From positions 105,523,858 through 105,587,857 of the forward strand of contig CM037877.1 in assembly GCA_021292165.1 (NCBI GenBank): a stretch of 64,000 nt of DNA, read 5' to 3'. The notes under the pieces were generated by a model. That model had not been told where the DNA came from. It did not search any database and saw nothing but the letters and a program-made list of their open reading frames with translations. Below, one piece after another: positions 43,325 to 54,470 of this stretch (its first letter is position 1; the number at the start of each line of letters is the position of its first letter). A program made the translations under genes and the position numbers. The DNA comes from Shinisaurus crocodilurus (taxonomy: Eukaryota > Chordata > Lepidosauria > Squamata > Shinisauridae).

Positions 43325-44727
43325 CAGGGGTGCAAAAAGTGCAGCCTCCCAAGTCCTATCTGGAACCCCGCCCCATCCCCAGAATCTGCCATAGTAAAAA
43401 AAGGGGGGGAGAGGGAAAAAAAATACTCTAGGCACAGGCTCTATGGTTCCTGGTATAGAGCAGGAACCTTGTTCCTAGAACAGTGATGGCGGACCTTTTT
43501 GACCCCAAGTGCCCAAACTGCAACACAAAACCAACTTATTTATTTCAAAGTGCCAACACTGCAATTAAACCTGAATACCGAAGTTTTAGTTTTAGAAGAA
43601 CAACTCATACAGTTGTCCGAACTAATTAACATCTTTTGTCTTTAAAGAAAAACACAATAACAGAGCTTTCAATGATAGTTTTTTGTTGAAAAAAAAATCA
43701 ACTCAAAAAATTATTATAGTACTACATTGTACACATAGCCTGAAGGGAATTTATACAAACTTAAAATAATTAGGCACATGTATTTTTGGATAAGGGATTC
43801 TCAACTTGTAATATGATTATATGCCAGACTGAAATTGTATGGGGCAAGCTTTACCCTGGGTCCTTTCCCTGCTTCTACAGGTGTCGGATTAGTAAAAGTA
43901 AAAGTCAACCTGTACTAGGATGAGCAAGATAAGCAAGAAAACTAAACGTGCTTAACACATTTTAAACACTTTATGTCTTGGACTGCAAACACTGCATTAG
44001 GTAAAAGTTTGCATTGGGCATGCTTTTGCACAATTAATGTGATTTTTGCTATTGCATGCTGATAATTTGTCAAACCTTGGCTCATACTCCGTTAGTTTGA
44101 GAGCAATACATGCAGCACTCAGGTCAACTGTTAGGGCTTTACATCCAAGCCATGCTCTGTGCATCATTCTTCAGAATCTTTTAAATGTGATAACAATGTA
44201 GAAAAGAATTCTGTAACAGGAATTCTAGAATAAAATCATTCTGTTCCACACTGTGAGAAAGAACAAGATCATTAGTGTTTTGCAGAAGGGGACAGTCTTT
44301 TTGCGATCTGGTGACCAATGACTCGAGTGCCCACAGAGAGGTCCCTGCGTGCCAGCTGTGGCACCCGTGCCATAGGTTCGCCATCATTGTCCTAGAACAT
44401 CTCAGGAAGCAGTTGTTGTCTTGAAGATTCCTGCCTACCTCTTGGGATGCTTTAGGAATGAGGTTCCTGCTCTACAGCAGGAACCATAGAGCCTGTTCCT
44501 AAAGCTTTTTCTTTTTGTGTGGTGTGGTATGGTGGGGGCTTCAGTACTTTGATGCTGCTGCTGAAACACCAAGATCTGTTGCTGCTGGGGTGAGTATGGG
44601 TGAAAAGGCTATGTGTGCATGAGTTGCATATGAGTGTGCATGCACATATGGGCACGTATGCACAGTCCCCGCCACCACTGTAGGCACCTGGTGTGGCCCT
44701 CGAGACCAAAGAAGTTGTGCACCCCTG
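43325..44727. mobile_element. hAT-like element containing a second hAT-like element
   Basis: Ends CAGGGGTGCAAAAAGTGC and the inverse of CAGGGGTGCACAACTTC. Flanks CCTGAGGG and CCTTAGAG match at 6 of 8 bases. The sequence splits around the inner element at 43481-44389. The right arm (44490-44727) is repeated in opposite orientation at 54297-54470. Confidence 0.65.
43481..44389. mobile_element. hAT-like element, 909 bp, inserted in 43325-44727
   Basis: Ends CAGTGATGGCGGACC and the inverse of CAATGATGGCGAACC, flanked by a perfect TCCTAGAA duplication (43473-43480 and 44390-44397). AT-rich interior, no transposase frame. It is younger than the element it interrupts. Confidence 0.9.
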
Positions 44728-46254
44728 CCTTAGAGGGGCATTATTGACATGTTTTCCAGCTCCATATTTCATAGCTAAAATAACGTGACTAATACTGTGG
44801 TCAGCATTACATGTGTTGGGTGTCCACCTAAAAGTGCAACATGTGCATTAGACAAGCACATATGCGGAAACATGCACCATGCAAGTACACTCATCATCAA
44901 AGAACTAGAACTGGCCGCAGATCCTTAACAAATTATAATATATCCGTTTAACTCAGGGCCAGCAGTGAAGGCAGGATGACTGTAGAACAACGATATTCTA
45001 CTCAGCACAACTAACATAACAGGCTGCAACCAGGATGAGGCTGCTCTATTAGGCATGTGACTTGAGTCTCCTTTGCTTGAGGAGCTGGCCTTAAAACAAC
45101 AGCATTACGTTCTACATTCTCAAAGTGGGTTTGCTGCCACAAAATGTGTGTGGAAATTCCTGAACTCCATTGGGGTCCTATTGGTTTTGCCCTGCTGTGT
45201 ACGCCAGCGTTCCCCAAACTCGTGTCCTTCCAATTTGTTGGACTACAACTCCCATCTTCTCCATTAATCTGCTGGGTTAAACCCTAGATACCCATTTATT
45301 GATGATTACTCACCACTAAATGTCAATTTCTACTTCCTTTTTTGGCTGAAACTCACACAAAGGGGTATATGTAGGAGAATGATGCATGCTGTGGATAAAA
45401 TAGGGTGACAATATTTTTAAAAGGATGCCAAGTAGATACAAAATCTGCTGTGTTGTATGCATCTTCTCTACTTCTCTCACTATCCATCAGATTATGGGGG
45501 GTGGGTATCCTTGAGTCCTTTTTGGGGGGGGTTGCATTTCTCAGAAACATATGCCGCAGTCCTGAACCAAATTTTGAGGTTAAGGGGAGGACTCATGATT
45601 ATGATTGCATTTGGAATTGGAGCCAGGTTAGGCAATTCAAGCAAACCCTTCCTCAGACTATATTTTCTGTGTGTATAAAAATTATGGAAGAGAAGCCTTT
45701 TTCATACATTAACTAGACACCAAGACATAAATTAATAATGATTTACATCTGAATCAAGGCTTAATGCCTATATTTAAAATGTAGGCGATCCAAAAAAAAA
45801 GCCCCAAAGTGTACTTTTGTACTGCCAAAATAAAGTTCAGTTTCCTGTATGAAAGAATGAGTATCTTCTGTATTAATTAGCTTGCCAACTAATCATTAAA
45901 AGAATCTGAAAGCTGAGATGCTGCCGGAAGACAGAGGGTACCGGGTATATAATGTAAGAGGAGTTGCTTAAAATAGTAACTACAGGGCCGTGTGAATTAT
46001 TGAAGGCTTCCTGGTTGGCTTCCAGGCTGCTAACAATGTTTGTTGGGTACACTGTAGAATCAAGAAACAAGAGAATGTGACACCTGGAAGGCATGGCTGT
46101 AATAGTTGTATCTCCAATCAAGACAAAATTCTATTACTGGGCTCTCCTAATAAAAAGTCTGAGAATGGTCACATTCAACTATCCCAGGGTCCAGATTTAT
46201 TTATTTGTCAACCTAGAAATGGCATTTTCTGCTCCAAATATTGACTTTTTAATA
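44728..46254. other. No gene recognised
   Basis: A MER-like fragment lies at 45205-45262 (GACTACAACTCCCATC). The remainder is ordinary intron. Confidence 0.4.
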
Positions 46255-46464
46255 AGATCATCTTCGAAGGCCCCGCTTGCTGGCTCACAACCAAGATTAG
46301 TAAGATTGTTGTTGGGAACTAGAGATAAGGTCTTCTCAGTGGTTGCCCCTACCCTATGGAATTCCCTACTGAAACAGAGGGGCTGGCTGGCTCCACCTGT
46401 GCCTGGTTTTAAGAGGGTTTTTAATGATGGCAGAGTACAAAAGCAGCAGCAGACTTCTCTCAGA

Positions 46465-46505
<41 letters not shown>

Positions 46506-47105
46506 CTTGTTTTCTAAATTAGATGCTTTTAAAAAGAAGATTATCCAGGTACTAAACCTCAATGGTTACAGTAGTGCAGTTTCTTAAACATTACTCATAC
46601 TTCTGAAGTATGGAAAGCACAGACAGGTCAATCTTTCACTGCTAAACCCCAGCAAGCAACAGTTAAGTCAGTGAACACTAGAATAGTCCAACTGTCAGAG
46701 GAGTGTTAGAAAGGAATTCAAACCTGTTGCTAAGTGACGTCCAGCATTCCCTCCCGATTCAATCAAGTGGTTCAGTCCACTGAATCCTGCCCTCTGCCCT
46801 TCAACCAGACTACTCACAGTCTACCATAACTCTTTAATGGGCAATTGACTTAAAACCCTCCCTTCAGAGTTGGCATCTTCTCGTTCTATGTTCCAACATT
46901 TAAAACTCACCTGTTTCCCCTGGCATTAATTGAACACATTTATGTTTTATGAAATTGCATTTTTTTTAAACTGGTTTTATTTCTAATTGTTTATCTTTAA
47001 TATTAATTTATTAATATGTTTGTATTGTTCTTATGCTGCAAGCTGCCTTGGGAAGACTATGGTATTGAAAGGCAGCTCAGAAATGGATTAAATACTGTAA
47101 ATAAA
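46255..47105 (+). pseudogene. LINE 3' fragment split by a solo LTR
   Basis: The plus strand encodes RDKVFSVVAPTLWNSLLKQR up to GFKRVF, is interrupted at 46425-46898, then resumes with LKTHLFPLALIE and a 3' end with GGAAGACTATGGTATTGAAAG-like and AAATAAACAAA-tail sequence. The two halves join in the same protein context once the LTR and one target copy are skipped, so this is a single CR1/L3-type LINE. Confidence 0.8.
46425..46898 (-). mobile_element. Solo LTR (copy 2) with TTTAA target duplication
   Basis: 474 bp; on the minus strand it runs from TGTTGGAACAT to CTCTGCCATCA, giving TG...CA ends. TTTAA flanks it at 46420-46424 and 46899-46903. It carries a (CA)n run at 46469-46503. It is about the same as 29545-30041 over its full length, in opposite orientation. 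No internal coding sequence accompanies either copy, so the parent element's class is unknown. A 5-bp duplication fits Ty3/gypsy or some endogenous retroviruses. Confidence 0.85.
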
Positions 47106-47199
47106 CAAACTTAAAGTGTTAGTCCTACTTAGAGGAGACTCACTGAAATGAATGGGACTTAAATGAGACCAACATTGGATACAACCCCAAGTTGGGGCT

Positions 47200-47392
47200 G
47201 TGGCCCCAAGTGGTAGAGCACCTGCTTTGTGTGCAGAAGGTCCCAGGTTCAATCCCCAGCAGCATCTCTAGGTAGGGCAGGAAAATCTCCTTCCTAAAAC
47301 CTTGGAGAGCTGCTGCCAGTCAGTGTTGACAATACTGGGCTAGATGGACCCATGGTCTGACTCAGTATAAGGCAACTTCCTATGTTCTTCAG
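47200..47392 (+). repeat. tRNA-derived SINE with CR1-type tail
   Basis: Head with A box AAGTGGTAGAGCACCTGC and B box GGTTCAATCCC. The body reads CTTGGAGAGCTGCTGCCAGT, and the tail GGGCTAGATGGACCCATGGT ... TTCCTATGTTCT. The tail resembles the 3' end of the subfamily A CR1 copies at 882 and 11789, read on the minus strand. It differs from the Sauria-type SINEs. Confidence 0.82.
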
Positions 47393-47614
47393 TCGTCAAA
47401 TGGCAGAGGTGAGACAAAGTTCTCAAAACACATATTGCCATGGCTCAGTATTGTTGGTGCTAGCATATGTCCTATGATCCTATCCTTTGATGTAGCCCAT
47501 GATTCATTTGGTTCAACTTCAGAGGTCACCTGTATAAGCTATGGCCTCAGCCAACATCATTACCTTTTGTCGTACCATTAAAGCACCTCTTTGTACAGCT
47601 TGTACAGTACAAGT

Positions 47615-48072
47615 CAGGGTTCCCCAACCTTTTTTGGGTTGGTGGACACAATTGGAATTTTGAGAGATTTCCATGGGCATGCTCACAAAATGGCTGCCGT
47701 GGGGGACTTGCCCATTCATAAAATAGCTGCCATGGTGGGCATGGCCGATCACAAAACATTTGTTTCCCAGAAGGCAGACCAGTGAGACTAAAAAAGAAAA
47801 GAAAGAGTAACTTGCCCAAGAACCTAAGTAGAAGGAAGCAGTGGGGTCTGAGTTCCAAAACACAAAGCCACTCTTTTGAGCCCAAATACAGATGGTGCTG
47901 GAGGGTAGCACTTTGCTTTGCAGAATGCCAGCCTCCTACTTATTTTTATTTTTTAATTTAAAAAATCTTAAGAAATAAAATAAAAATCAGGAGGGGCAGG
48001 GAGCCTGCTGGGTGCCAAGAGCAGTGTCTGTGGGTACATTAGCACCCATGGGCACCATGTTGGAGACCCCAG
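47615..48072. mobile_element. hAT-like element, 458 bp
   Basis: Ends CAGGGTTCCCCAACC and the inverse of CCTGGGGTCTCCAAC, flanked by GTACAAGT (47607-47614) and GTATAAGT (48073-48080), matching at 7 of 8 bases. The interior has the repeated word AAAATGGCTGCC / AAAATAGCTGCC. Open frames on both strands here are chance. Confidence 0.85.
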
Positions 48073-48199
48073 GTATAAGTGGTGAGGTATCCTGTGATAT
48101 CCAGTCCTACACTTCAGTTCTCTGCATAGTTCCTTACCCAGAAGTAAGTCTGTATTCAGTAGGGCTTACTGCCAAGTACATGTGAATTGAATTGCAATC

Positions 48200-48640
48200 T
48201 CTTAATTTTGTATTCTGTATCATATTTTAAGTAGCGTTTCTATCTTGTACTTGAGATCACAGTGTATGGGAAACAGGCTTGCAATCTAAAGATTAAATTG
48301 TATACGGTGTCTTTGTGTATATAGTTAAAGAGACCCTGGACGTTGCTTTACTGTCGGCTGCAAACTCCTCTCTCTCCAAAACAATTACTTGTCAGATCTT
48401 CAATGCAACCAGTGCTATATTATCAAAGAAAATCCCGGCCGCCTTTGCTAAATGATTGCTTCAAATTGCAGCATTTGTTCAGAGTTACGATTTATTCTTT
48501 CCAAATGGACGTCAGAAAGTAAGCAGCCTTCCTTTGGTAATAACAATGTTTGGATTTATTGTCAGTAGACATTACCGAATAAATCTTATGGAGAGTGGGT
48601 AGAGAAGAAAATCAGGCAGTTATATCAGATTGTTCCCTTC
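48200..48640. other. Unique intronic stretch, possible conserved non-coding element
   Basis: No repeat signature, balanced composition and homeodomain/POU-like AT words (ATTTATTCTTT, AATTACTTGTC, TGATTGCTTCAAATTGC). This is the pattern seen in conserved neural enhancers. It is an impression only; conservation cannot be tested here. Confidence 0.3.
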
Positions 48641-48846
48641 TGGCATCACCCTGATGTCTTCTGTGTTGACAGACATGGGTCTGGAATGGTCTTTTAAAAT
48701 TGTTGTCACTTACATTCCTCTCCCTGGCTGAATACCTGCTTTCTCAGCTTGCAGTGCAGTTCTATACCAGCTAGAGATGATGGAGAAATCCACAACATAT
48801 TTAAATGTTAGGGTGCAATCCTATGCCCCCTGACCTTGCAGGGGGA

Positions 48847-49049
48847 GAGCCAGTGTGGCGTAGTGGTGAGAGTGTGGACTGGGACTCGGGAGATATGGGT
48901 TCTAGTCCCCGCTTGGCCATGAAACTCACTGGGTGACTTTGGGCCAGTCACTGACTCTCAGCCTAACCTACCTCACAGGGTTCTAAGCCACCTTGGGTTC
49001 CTTGCAGGAAAAAAGGCGGGGTATAAATATAAATAAATAAATAAATAAA
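48847..49049 (+). repeat. tRNA-derived SINE (Sauria type)
   Basis: Same family as 22798-23038, complete head (GAGCCAGTGTGGCGTAGTGG) and B box GGTTCTAGTCC. About 40 bp are deleted after CCTCACAGGGTT. Ends in (AAAT)n. Confidence 0.92.
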
Positions 49050-49249
49050 TATTATGTCTGCTATATTTCCAGTGGTGTCAAAAGTTTGAATGAATCTATG
49101 CTGGGCTAAAGTTCTTTGCAGTCATTTCATATAGTTCCTTGACGGTCAGCTTTAAAAGGTTAAAGCCAGACCTGTGCACCAAAAGGGAGGTGGCACAGAA
49201 GGAACGTGAATTTTGTGACCTATATAAAATGATTCAAACCAAATCATTT

Positions 49250-50240
49250 GGGGGTTTGGGGTGTGGTCTCTTCAATATGCGGATGACATGCAGCTCTACC
49301 TCTCCTTCAAGTCCTCACCAAGGTTGGCTGTTGAAACCCTGTCCAAATGCCTGGAGGCAGTGGGTGACTGGATGGGAAGGAACATGCTGAGACTGAACCC
49401 CAACAAGAACGAGGTACTGCTAGTGGGAGACAAGGGGAGGTTAGGGGATGTGGACCTGGTGCTGAATGGGGTGCATTTACCCCTGAAGGACCAGGTCCAC
49501 AGCTTGGGGGTCTTTTTAGACTCCCAGCTGTCCATGGAGGCTCAGGTGTCAGCTGTGAGCCGGGCGGAGCTGTATCAACTCCATCTGATACGGCAGCTGC
49601 GCCCCTACCTTCCTAATCATCTGTTCCCATCGGTGGTTCATGCCTTGGTCTCCTCTCGCCTAGACTACTGTAATGCACTCTTATGTGGGGTTACCCTGGA
49701 AGATGGTTCGGAAGTTACAGCTGGTACAGAATGGTACATTTTATATTGTACATTGCCTGGTTAAAGGCAGCCGCCGATGTGATCACATCACTCCATTGCT
49801 CAAGGAGCTGCACTGGCTACCAGTTGTTTGCCAAGCTGAATTCAAGGTGTTGGTTTTGACCTTTAAAACCCTATATGGCTCCGGTCCAGTTTATCTCAAG
49901 GAGCACCTCCAGCAACATCAAGTAGGCCGCTCAACAAGATCTGCCATGGACGGCCTTCTCCTTGTCCCATCAGCCAGAGCAGCCAGGCTGGTGGGGACTA
50001 GGAAGAGGGCCTTTTCTGTGGTGGCCCCAAACTGTGGAACTCTCTCCCCAGTGACTTCCACCATGCCCCCTCCTTGATGAGCTTCCGCCATTCATTGAAA
50101 ACATGGTTTTTCAGGCGGGAATATGGGGTGGGTTAGGAATTTAAAATTTTATACTGTTTTTAAGTGTATTTTATTCTGTTTTGTTTCATTTTATATTGTA
50201 CATTGCCCAGAGTAGCCGGGTTACTGGCTAGATGGGCGAT
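49250..50240 (+). pseudogene. CR1/L3-type LINE, RT C-terminal half and 3' end
   Basis: Broken plus-strand frames show YADDMQLYLSF (RT catalytic YADD), HSLGVFLDSQLSMEAQVSAV, SRLDYCNALLCG, RKLQLVQNGTFYIV, HITPLLKELHWLPV, then RKRAFSVVAPNCGTLSPV and FRRE-type C-terminal sequence. It ends with a T-rich 3' tail containing GCCCAGAGTAGCCGGGTTACTGGCTAGATGGGCGATAT-like sequence. At least two frame changes are needed to read through. It is 5'-truncated, as is usual for LINEs. Confidence 0.85.
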
Positions 50241-50534
50241 ATAGATTTTAAAAAAAAACAACCCAACACATTCTTCACTCTTTTTTTGCCTAATTTATGC
50301 TGCTGCTTCTAAAGTGGGAAATGCCAAGGCTCTGTGCAGAATCTGAAGCCCCCATCTCCTGGAAAATGTATGCAGCCACTCTTTTAGCATTAGACGTAAT
50401 GTGAAATATCCATGAATAGGATATTCTGCTGTTTTAAATATATACATAGAGCCCTTCGATTCTCTTTATTTTTTAAAATATACCAAAAAAGGCTTACATT
50501 TAATCTGTACAAAGTATAATATCATATTTATTTA

Positions 50535-50763
50535 TTTATTTATTTATTTTTAAATGGTATTTATTAAATTTATATCCCACCTTTTTTCCTGCTACAAGGA
50601 ACCCAGGGAGGCTTACATGGTCCTCCTCCTCCTCAAGTAGGGTAGGCTGAGAGTCAGTGACTGGCCTAAAGTCACCCGGTTGAGCTTCATGGCCAAGTGG
50701 GGACTAGAACCCAGCTCTCCCGACTCCCAGTCCAACACTAACCACTATGCCACACTGGCTCTC
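50535..50763 (-). repeat. tRNA-derived SINE (Sauria type)
   Basis: Minus-strand full-length-like copy: head AGAGCCAGTGTGGCATAGTG, B box GGTTCTAGTCC, tail CTTGTAGCAGGAAAAAAGG and a TTTA-rich end (50526-50550 on the plus strand). Confidence 0.92.
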
Positions 50764-52527
50764 ATAAAAAATGATAAAAACAATAAATATGATATATATG
50801 ACTTGCATTCAATACTGCATAAAAGAGGGTGGGCAGAAGATAGATCGGGATCCACTGGTAGATCTCTAGGTGATCACCAAAGGGTTTCTGACTCCCAGAA
50901 GGTTTAAAAACAGCAACAATAAAAAGCTCCCCCCCACCCTTTTCAATTAAACTGCAGAGATGGTAAAAAGCTTGGGGGGACGGACAAACACACACATGTT
51001 TGTGTGACAGGAATGTGAGCTCAGCTCTGGGATGGAAAACACATTCCTGAGCTGAGCATGTGCCCAGAGGCACTCTTGTTCCTTAATCGTAAGAGGTTGT
51101 TCCCCCTGCCCTAGACTCTTAATTTGCACCTGTCAGTGCTGAAACAAGCTCTCCCGCTGCATGAGCAGAACTGCTACCGCATCTAGCAAAATAATAAAGA
51201 ATATCCCAGAAGTCTGCCCACCCCTGGTATAAAGTAACCCTGCTCCTTTTCGAAGGGATTTTAATTCCCTACCCCCTGGTTTACCCATAAAGCACATGTA
51301 TGTACCATTCTCTTAATTTTGGCATTTGGGGACTACTCCACTATAATCATCTGGCTGTTACAATCCCCTAAAACAATATCCCCCTTCCCCCCCCATCAGT
51401 CCTTCTTTCTTAAAATCAGTTGTAAGGAGGGGAGGGTTGGAGCTGCAGCGCTCAGTGGGTGCTCCCCCTTGAATCTGCTTTTTGCCATACTGGGAAAAAC
51501 ATACAGGATCCATATGGGTACCCTGTATGTTTTCCTCCTATGGGGCAAATAGCAATTTTGTGGGGAGGAGATTCAAATTAGGAAAACAGTGCAGGGGGAA
51601 AAGGTAAAAAAACAACTCATCCTCCACAGCTCATAGATTTCATAGATCTGATAGAGTTGGAAGGGGCCTACAAGGCCATCGAGTCCAACCCCCTGCTCAA
51701 TGCAGGAAACTAGAGGAGGGGTCTCCCATCCAAGTAATAACCAGGCCTGACCCTGCTTAGCTTTCCACGCTCAGACAAGCTGAGCCAGCGTAAGCCACAG
51801 CTCGTTGGCCCTGATCTGAATTGGGGTTCCCAAAAAGTCTTCTTTTAAATTTTATTTTAAGTGGGAGATCCTGTTTATGGATTAACCACACCACATCTAG
51901 TCTGGGCCTGAGATTCAGCAGGCATTGCTCACATATCTCCGCAGCCTTAAGGACTAGAAAGTTGCTTACCAAAACAAAACTGAGATTCCTGGTTGGTTCA
52001 ATTCTGAATCCAGTGCCACACCCTAAGTGACTTCTGCGCTTATGCAGAATATGCAGCATCCTCCACAAGGCATGCATGATCCAGGTGGACACGTCTGCCT
52101 TGCTCGCCTCTTAGCAGCAGCAAAGGGAAATTCCCTACCACAGTACTGTTGGCCCACTTGGTGTGCCTCGGGATGGAGTGCATGCCTGACTGTGGCCCAC
52201 TCTTCCCTAAATAAGCAGTATTCCTACACTGCATAAAGGTGTCATGTCTGACCTAGGCTCAGGCCAGGAAGTAATCCTCCTCTGATGAAAACTCGGAGAC
52301 TCCATCTGTCCCACTGCAAAAACATGTAATGGGTATACATGACCATTCCACCTAGCACTGGATTGGAATTTTTTTGTCAGCTATGATATTCAAAGATGGT
52401 AGCTTTCATAGCTCTCACCTTCAAGCAATCTTACTAACTTCTTGTCAGGAGCTGCCAGCCTCAAAGGAGAAACGGGTTGCTCCCTGAATATCAGCTCAAA
52501 TCAGTAGGCTGTCACAGAGCTGGTGAG
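50764..52527. other. Unclassified apart from one 5S-headed SINE
   Basis: Outside 51634-51802 nothing is recognised. Short frames at 50762-51073 and 51757-52092 lack identifiable domains. Confidence 0.4.
51634..51802 (-). repeat. 5S rRNA-headed SINE
   Basis: Full-length-like copy; minus strand starts GAGCTGTGGCTTACGCTGGC and ends GGCCCCTTCCAACTCTATCA. It carries the 5S-type A and C box words. Confidence 0.9.
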
Positions 52528-53274
52528 CAGGGGTCCCTAGCGTGGCACCTTTGGGCACCCACAAAACTTTATTTTATTTTTCCCATTTTTAAAATGTTTG
52601 CACATGAATTTGTAAATATCCACAGCAATGAATACATATGAAATGCATACTGCTTTCTAGCAATTATACATAAGCTTCAACAAAAGCAGACCAACTATCC
52701 AAATAACTATCCATTTGAAAGTGGATAGTATATGTGACCCATTCAAATATTTAAAGCGTTGTAAGGTCCTCAATCCATTGTGTTATAGGAGGTGAGTGTT
52801 TATCCTTCCAAAGTTGTAATATCAATCTTTTAGCTGTCAAAAGGGCGCAGAGAATCCATTCACGCTGACCATTTGTTAATTTCCATGAAGCAGGTAAATT
52901 ATTTAAAGGAGCGTGTACATCAGTGAATATTAAAGACTGTTCCAGTACAAAATTTATCTGTGCATTAACCTCCTCCCCAAAAGAAGCAACTACTGGACAT
53001 TGCCAAAACATGTGTTTAAAAGAAGCATTCATTCTCTGTATTGCACCGCCAGCAATTAGCCAAATTGGACAATCCCTTATTAAGGAGAAGTTGTGGTGTC
53101 CAATAGACACAACCCGAAAGTTCTTGCTGAATAAGATGCAGCCTAAGATCCATAGATGCAACAGGTAGACACCAAAGTGGTGATCCACTGATTAGGCATT
53201 TTGTGGTGGTGCCTGCAGCTGTTTCTTGAATTCCCAAATGTGCCCATGGGGTCCAAAAGGTTTGGGACCCCTAG
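52528..53274. mobile_element. hAT-like element interrupted by an L1 fragment
   Basis: The ends CAGGGGTCCC (52528) and GGGACCCCTAG (to 53274) are inverted relative to one another and resemble those of the element at 47615-48072. The interior is largely the L1 fragment. Flanking 8-mers do not match, so boundaries are tentative. Confidence 0.45.
52751..53188 (-). pseudogene. L1-type LINE ORF2 C-terminal fragment
   Basis: A 145-codon minus-strand frame has the L1 ORF2 C-terminal pattern: HMFWQCPVVASFGEEVNAQI, then a helical segment ending LLTAKRLILQLWKDKHSPPI. It is truncated upstream and not a gene. It is embedded in sequence (52528-53274) whose ends look like a hAT-type element (CAGGGGTCCC and GGGACCCCTAG, with GGCACC/GTGCCC words inside). 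The LINE probably inserted into that element, although no target duplication could be found. Confidence 0.7.
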
Positions 53275-53624
53275 GCTAAAAGGTCAGTCTGAAAGTTCCA
53301 TAGCACCACCCTCTACTGTCCTGACTGCTTGCTGTTTTCTGATTTGCCACTGGTGAATAGGGAAAGGAAGCAACCTGGGGCATCTCACAGGCGGTGCTTT
53401 CCCACTATGAGCCCTTCTGGCCTATTTAAATGTTCAGTTGGGTCCTGCTCAAAATCCCATTGACCCATGTATGAGTAGGGGTTCTCCTGTAGTAACCCGG
53501 AGGTTTCTGAATGACCTTGGAGAAGGCGGGGCAATGCAGCTCCATTGCTAACTTTCAGAAAGCAATGCTGGTTCACCAGTTTCTGCAGACATTTGGAAAC
53601 ATCGCTTGCTGAGGTGGAAGGGTG

Positions 53625-53738
53625 GAACAGGGTTGTTGTGAGGATAAAATGGAGAGGAGGAGGATTATGTAAGCCGCCTTGAGTTCCTTGCAGGATAAAG
53701 GCGGGGTATAAATGTAATAAATAAATAAATAAATAAAT
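53625..53738 (+). repeat. tRNA-derived SINE (Sauria type), 3' half
   Basis: Only the 3' half is present: GGTTGTTGTGAGGATAAAAT, AGCCGCCTTGAGTTCCTTGC, GCGGGGTATAAAT and (AAAT)n. Confidence 0.88.
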
Positions 53739-53861
53739 CTCTGGGGAGCGATTATTGTTTGTCCTGATCTGCTTGCCTTTTAAGATGATGCAGTTAGTGG
53801 CTTTAGAATTTTTGTTGCTTTTACTGAAAACATGTCAATAATGCCCCTCATAAGGCAGGGG

Positions 53862-54296
53862 CAGCCCTGGATTAACCATTAAGTAGTAATACAAATGTAT
53901 AAGCATGTGCTTGCTTAGGGCACCAAGGGAAGGAGGGCACCACAGAGTACCACAATTTTTTTCATTTGTATTTCCCCCCTTATAACAGTTTTATTTTAAA
54001 AATGCATGAAACAGTGATGAAAATTTGTATTTCTTTCTGTAGTTATAAGTAAGTAATTGGCTTATATTGCTTGCTGCTATTTAGTGTTAAATAAATATAA
54101 TAAAAACAATTTATATTTAATATAGTTGTGTGTTCTGGCATGGGGGATGGCCTTGAAGAAAACTGAGTTGTTAATGTCTTATTTCACCTTCAGCACTTAA
54201 ATGTCTTAATGTCTTGCCAGCTCAGCAATGGAAGGGCCGAAGGGGCACCATTATTGGGCTGTGCTTAGGGCATCAGCTGGCCTTAATCCAGCCCTG
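53862..54296. mobile_element. hAT-like element, 435 bp
   Basis: Ends CAGCCCTGGATTAA and the inverse of CAGGGCTGGATTAA, flanked by a perfect GGCAGGGG duplication (53854-53861 and 54297-54304). The target word is the terminal CAGGGG of another hAT-like element that continues rightward from 54299. Confidence 0.9.
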
Positions 54297-54298
54297 GG

Positions 54299-54470
54299 CA
54301 GGGGCACGACCTTTTGGTCCCATGGGCCACACCAGGTGCCTACAGCAGTGGCGGGGACTGTACATACAAGTGTACATGTGCGTATGTGCATGCACACTTA
54401 CATGCAACTCATGCACCCACACCGTTCTCACCCACACTCACCCTAGCAGCAACAGATCTTGGTCTTCCCA
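54299..54470. mobile_element. hAT-like fragment, related to 44490-44727
   Basis: Begins CAGGGGCACGACCTTTTGG and shares GCCACACCAGGTGCCTACAG, a TGCATGCACA run and AGCAACAGATCTTGGT with the right arm of 43325-44727 in reverse orientation. Only one end is visible; the partner end was not found. Confidence 0.6.
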
